A stretch of DNA of 64,000 nucleotides from Stutzerimonas stutzeri (GTDB lineage Bacteria > Pseudomonadota > Gammaproteobacteria > Pseudomonadales > Pseudomonadaceae), in contig NZ_CP007441.1 of the NCBI RefSeq assembly GCF_000590475.1, forward strand, positions 775,097 to 839,096, read 5' to 3'. Positions within the stretch are counted from its first letter, which is position 1. The number at the start of each line of letters is the position of its first letter. The notes beneath the pieces were generated by a model, which worked only from the letters and a program-made list of their open reading frames with translations, had not been told where the DNA came from and ran no database searches. Made by a program: the position numbers and the translations under genes. Positions 61,901-64,000 of this stretch are shown piece after piece.

Positions 61901-62445
61901 TGGCGCTTTCGAAGGCCGTGGCGCGCTACTACTTCAAACTGCTTGCCTACAAAGACGAGTACGAAGTGGCGCGGCTGTACAGCGAGCCGGAGTTCCGCCA
62001 GCAGCTCGAGGCGCAGTTCGAAGGCGACTACAAGCTGCAGTTCCATCTGGCACCGGCCTGGCTGGCCAAGCGCGACAGCACCACTGGCGAGCCACGCAAG
62101 CGCGAGCTCGGCCCTTGGGTACTGAGCGCCTTCAACGTGCTGGCCAAGCTGAAGTTCGTGCGCGGCACGCCATTGGACGTGTTCGGCTACGGCCATGACC
62201 GCCGTGTCGAACGCGAACTGATCACCGAGTACGAGCGCAATCTTGATCAATTGCTGGCTCAACTGAAGCCGAGCAACTACCGCACCGCTGTGGCGATCGC
62301 TGCGCTGCCTGAGCTGATCCGCGGTTATGGCCCGGTGAAGGAGCGCTCCATCGCCAAGGCGCGCCAGCAGGAGAAGTTGCTCAAGGAGCAGATGAACCGC
62401 GGCGACGAGGTGCAGACCGTGCGGTTGTTCGAGCCTGCGGCGTGA
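58975..62445 (+). CDS. Indolepyruvate ferredoxin oxidoreductase, fused subunits
   Basis: Thiamine-diphosphate, Fe-S enzyme of 1,156 residues that oxidatively decarboxylates aryl or branched 2-oxo acids to acyl-CoA. In order: an N-terminal pyrimidine-binding domain (SGYRGSPLGMLDKSLWEA), a TPP domain (SGCPHNSSTKVPEGS, QMGGEGVNWIGQAPF, near 430-520), a ferredoxin-like cluster region (CEGCGDCGEKSNC, then KDFSCVEGFCPSF, near 635-680), and a C-terminal gamma domain (PGVGGSGVTTLGALLGMAA, near 720). It corresponds to IorA and IorB fused in one chain, as is usual in proteobacteria. Strong RBS AGGAG. The dehydrogenase downstream may supply its 2-oxo acids. Confidence 0.92.
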   Translation: MSLAEIRLDDKYRLATGHLYLTGTQALTRLPMLQHQRDQAQNLNTGCFISGYRGSPLGMLDKSLWEARDYLKQHAIHFQPGLNEELAATAVWGSQQTNLFPGAKYDGVFAMWYGKGPGVDRSGDVFKHGNAAGVSPHGGVLLLAGDDHGCKSSTLPHQSEHAFIAASIPVLNPSNVQEILDYGIIGWELSRYSGCWVALKTIAENVDSSAVVEVDPLRVQTRIPDDFELPKDGVHIRWPDPPLAQEKRLNLYKIYAARAFARANNLNRVMLDSPNPRLGIITTGKSYLDVRQALDDLGLDEALCASVGLRVLKVGMSWPLEPVSVHEFAQGLDEILVVEEKRSIVEDQLTGQLYNWPLDKRPRVVGEFDEHGTSLLPNLSELTPAMIARVIAKRLAPIYSSDSIQARLAFLSAKEKALAARSYDTVRTPHYCSGCPHNSSTKVPEGSRASAGIGCHYMVQWMDRRTETFTQMGGEGVNWIGQAPFTETPHMFQNLGDGTYFHSGSLAVRAAVAAGVNITFKILYNDAVAMTGGQPIDGELRVDQLSRQIADEGVKRIALVSDEPDKYPTRDSFAPITSFHHRRDLDAVQRELREFKGVSVIIYDQTCATEKRRRRKRGKLEDPAKRAFINPAVCEGCGDCGEKSNCLAVMPLETELGRKREIDQNACNKDFSCVEGFCPSFVTVHGGGLRKPEAMAGGIAGDQLPEPQHPTLDRPWNVLIPGVGGSGVTTLGALLGMAAHLEGKGCTVLDQAGLAQKFGPVVTHVRIAAKQDDIYAVRIAAGETDLLLGCDLVVAAGEDSLTRLNDQISHAVINSHESATAEFTRNPDAQVPGKAMREALMDAVGAEKTHFIDASYLATRLLGDSIATNLFLLGFAYQQGLLPLSAEAIEKAISINGVAAELNQQAFRWGRRAVLEREAVEKLARPVEMAEPICQTLEEIVDWRLDFLTKYQNAGYAKRYRSIVERVRAVDSADDLALSKAVARYYFKLLAYKDEYEVARLYSEPEFRQQLEAQFEGDYKLQFHLAPAWLAKRDSTTGEPRKRELGPWVLSAFNVLAKLKFVRGTPLDVFGYGHDRRVERELITEYERNLDQLLAQLKPSNYRTAVAIAALPELIRGYGPVKERSIAKARQQEKLLKEQMNRGDEVQTVRLFEPAA

Positions 62446-62480
62446 CCCGTGGACCTCAGCAGTACCACGAGCGACGCTGC

Positions 62481-62580
62481 CGTAGGGTGGGCTTTAGCCG
62501 ACCGTTCCCCGGTGGGGCGCGCGGCGTTTTGCTTCAGCCCACCGCCAGGGCCGAGAGCACTGGTGGGCTTCAGCCCACGA
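62481..62580. repeat. GTAGGGTGGGC-type element between oxidoreductase and dehydrogenase genes
   Basis: GTAGGGTGGGCTTTAGCC, GCTTCAGCCCACC and GGTGGGCTTCAGCCCACG follow one another, so the element holds several arms of the dispersed palindrome seen at 42070-42151. It fills the 250-bp gap between the two genes and could lower expression of the second. Confidence 0.75.
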
Positions 62581-62695
62581 TTCCCGGGTCGTACGGGCGT
62601 CGGCCAGCCTACAAACCAAACGCTTATGCAGCACAAAACATCTGAAGGGCCGGAGATCAGAGCGCTTGAACAGAACAACAACAGAGGAATCCGCA

Positions 62696-63790
62696 ATGTC
62701 CGTTTTCACCCACGCCGATTTTGATCACCACGAACAGGTGGTGTTCTGCCATGACAAGGCATCGGGTCTGCGCGCCATCATCGCCATCCATGACACCACG
62801 CTCGGTCCGGCGCTGGGCGGCTGCCGCATGTTTCCCTATGCTAGCGATGACGATGCCGTGCGTGACGTGCTGCGTCTGTCGCGCGGCATGACGCTGAAAT
62901 CCTCGCTGGCCGGTCTCAAGCTCGGCGGGGGCAAGGCGGTGATCATTGGCGACCCGCATACCGGCAAGAGCCAGGCGTTGCTGCACGCCATGGGCGATTT
63001 CGTCGACAGCCTCGGCGGGCGCTACATTACTGCCGCCGATTCCGGCACCGGCGAGCCGGAAATGCAGGCCTTCGCCCAGCGCACGCGCCATGTCATCGGT
63101 GCGACGCCACGCGCCACGCTCGACGGCAGCATCGCCAGTGGTGACCCATCCCCGTCCACCGCGCTCGGCGTATTCGTCGGCCTGCGCGAGGCGGTGCGCC
63201 AGCGGCTCGGCCGGGACAACCTGCAAGGGCTGAAAGTGGCGATCCAGGGTGTCGGGCACGTGGGCATGGGACTCGCGCGGCACCTCAAGGCAGCCGGTGC
63301 CGAGCTTTGGGTGAGTGACATCTTCGAGGCCAACGTGCAGCAAGCGGTGGACGAGCTCGGCGCCCATGCCGTGCGTCCACATGACATCAGCAGCCTCGAC
63401 GTAGATGTGTTCGCGCCGTGCGCCATGGGCGGCATCCTCAATGCCGAAACCCTGCAAACCCTGCGCGCGCCGGTGATCGCCGGCGCGGCAAACAACCAGC
63501 TGGCGAGTCCGGAAATCGGCGTCGAGCTGCAGCGGCGCAATCATCTTTACGCGCCGGACTACGCGATCAACGCCGGCGGCATCATCGACGTCTATTACCA
63601 GCGCATCGGTGGCAGCGCGGCGCAGACCGATACGCATGTCAAAGGCATCGCCGACACCCTGCGCGAGATCTTCAATCGCGCCGCCGCCAGTGGCGAGCCG
63701 ACCTCGATCATCGCTGACCGTCTGGCGCTCGAGCGGCTGCATATTGGTGACCCCACCGCAGAGCCGAGCAAGCAGCGACTGCACGCCTAG
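62696..63790 (+). CDS. Leucine-dehydrogenase-family amino-acid dehydrogenase
   Basis: NAD-dependent oxidative deaminase of 364 residues in the Glu/Leu/Phe/Val dehydrogenase family. LGPALGGCRMFPYAS and the catalytic-lysine block SSLAGLKLGGGKAVIIGD (near 75-92) are in the N-terminal domain; the Rossmann site GVGHVGMGLARHLKAAG (near 185) and APCAMGGILN, GAANNQL follow. Length and motifs fit leucine dehydrogenase, but phenylalanine or valine cannot be excluded. GAGG lies ahead of the ATG at 62696. It would make the 2-oxo acids used by the enzyme upstream. Confidence 0.9.
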   Translation: MSVFTHADFDHHEQVVFCHDKASGLRAIIAIHDTTLGPALGGCRMFPYASDDDAVRDVLRLSRGMTLKSSLAGLKLGGGKAVIIGDPHTGKSQALLHAMGDFVDSLGGRYITAADSGTGEPEMQAFAQRTRHVIGATPRATLDGSIASGDPSPSTALGVFVGLREAVRQRLGRDNLQGLKVAIQGVGHVGMGLARHLKAAGAELWVSDIFEANVQQAVDELGAHAVRPHDISSLDVDVFAPCAMGGILNAETLQTLRAPVIAGAANNQLASPEIGVELQRRNHLYAPDYAINAGGIIDVYYQRIGGSAAQTDTHVKGIADTLREIFNRAAASGEPTSIIADRLALERLHIGDPTAEPSKQRLHA

Positions 63791-63798
63791 CGATCCTT

Positions 63799-63827
63799 CG
63801 GGCGGCCTTTGCCGCCCGGTTTCTTTC
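63799..63827 (+). terminator. Intrinsic terminator after dehydrogenase gene
   Basis: CGGGCGGC (63799-63806) pairs with GCCGCCCG (63811-63818) around CTTT, followed by GTTTCTTTC. The rest of the window to base 64000 shows no gene. Confidence 0.75.
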
Positions 63828-64000
63828 GGCAGCCCAGCCGTACTGCCGAGCCATTTACGGAAGCGTTGACCCGGTCAGCCCAAGCGCAGCACGGCGTGGC
63901 GTGCCGAGGTACCTGGTGCCTCGACGGCCTGTGCTCGCAAAGTGACGGTCCTGGCTCGCCGCCGGCGTTCCGTTGTACAGCCCTGACAAAAACAACAAGC

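Overview
The window is a GC-rich stretch of chromosome from a gammaproteobacterium, most likely Pseudomonas sensu lato of the stutzeri group (Stutzerimonas). The evidence is gene content and order: glyA-soxBDA next to gbcA/gbcB, siaABCD, radA beside a single-domain PilZ gene, and the long block UPF0114-fklB-ispB-rplU-rpmA-obgE-proB-creA-rpsT-murJ-ribF-ileS-lspA-fkpB-ispH-pilE...fimT-thiO all match the order remembered for P. aeruginosa. Palindromic intergenic elements beginning GTAGGGTGG recur. The stutzeri-level placement is an inference. No tRNA, rRNA, CRISPR array, insertion sequence, integrase or phage gene was seen.

Layout. 1-9042: glycine betaine to glycine catabolism. soxA (cut by the left edge), soxD, soxB and glyA form one leftward operon. 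gbcB and the divergent gbcA perform the first demethylation of glycine betaine. 9286-13568: gluconokinase, then leftward siaABCD, a phosphorylation switch that controls a diguanylate cyclase. 13725-26116: leftward ettA; rightward PAS/GGDEF/EAL protein, second glyA, Cache histidine kinase with its LuxR-type regulator, a small membrane methyltransferase-like protein and a PilZ protein; then radA, a CopD-like membrane protein, a DUF465 protein with a cysteine tail, and mscL. 26364-31011: Lon-like protease, a small unknown gene flanked by DnaA boxes, a UPF0114 membrane protein, fklB, and a small leftward gene behind a Fur box.

31129-44258 is housekeeping: ispB, rplU-rpmA, obgE, proB-creA, rpsT, murJ, ribF-ileS-lspA-fkpB and ispH. 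44420-51810 is the leftward minor-pilin cluster fimT, fimU-pilV-pilW-pilX-pilY1-pilE, without pilY2. Its A+T content looks higher than the flanks, most clearly in the first part of pilY1. 51965-58089: thiO, a SUI1 factor, speA, a Nei-like glycosylase, a DUF192 protein and phnN. 58268-63790: an Lrp-family regulator divergent from a fused indolepyruvate ferredoxin oxidoreductase, followed by a leucine-dehydrogenase-family enzyme; together they look like an amino-acid catabolism unit.

No clearly new multi-gene system is evident. The leads most worth checking are the Fur-box gene at 30744-30971, the DnaA boxes around 28904-29398, an AlgR-like site ahead of fimU, an operator-like palindrome ahead of the oxidoreductase, and the family of dispersed palindromic repeats.
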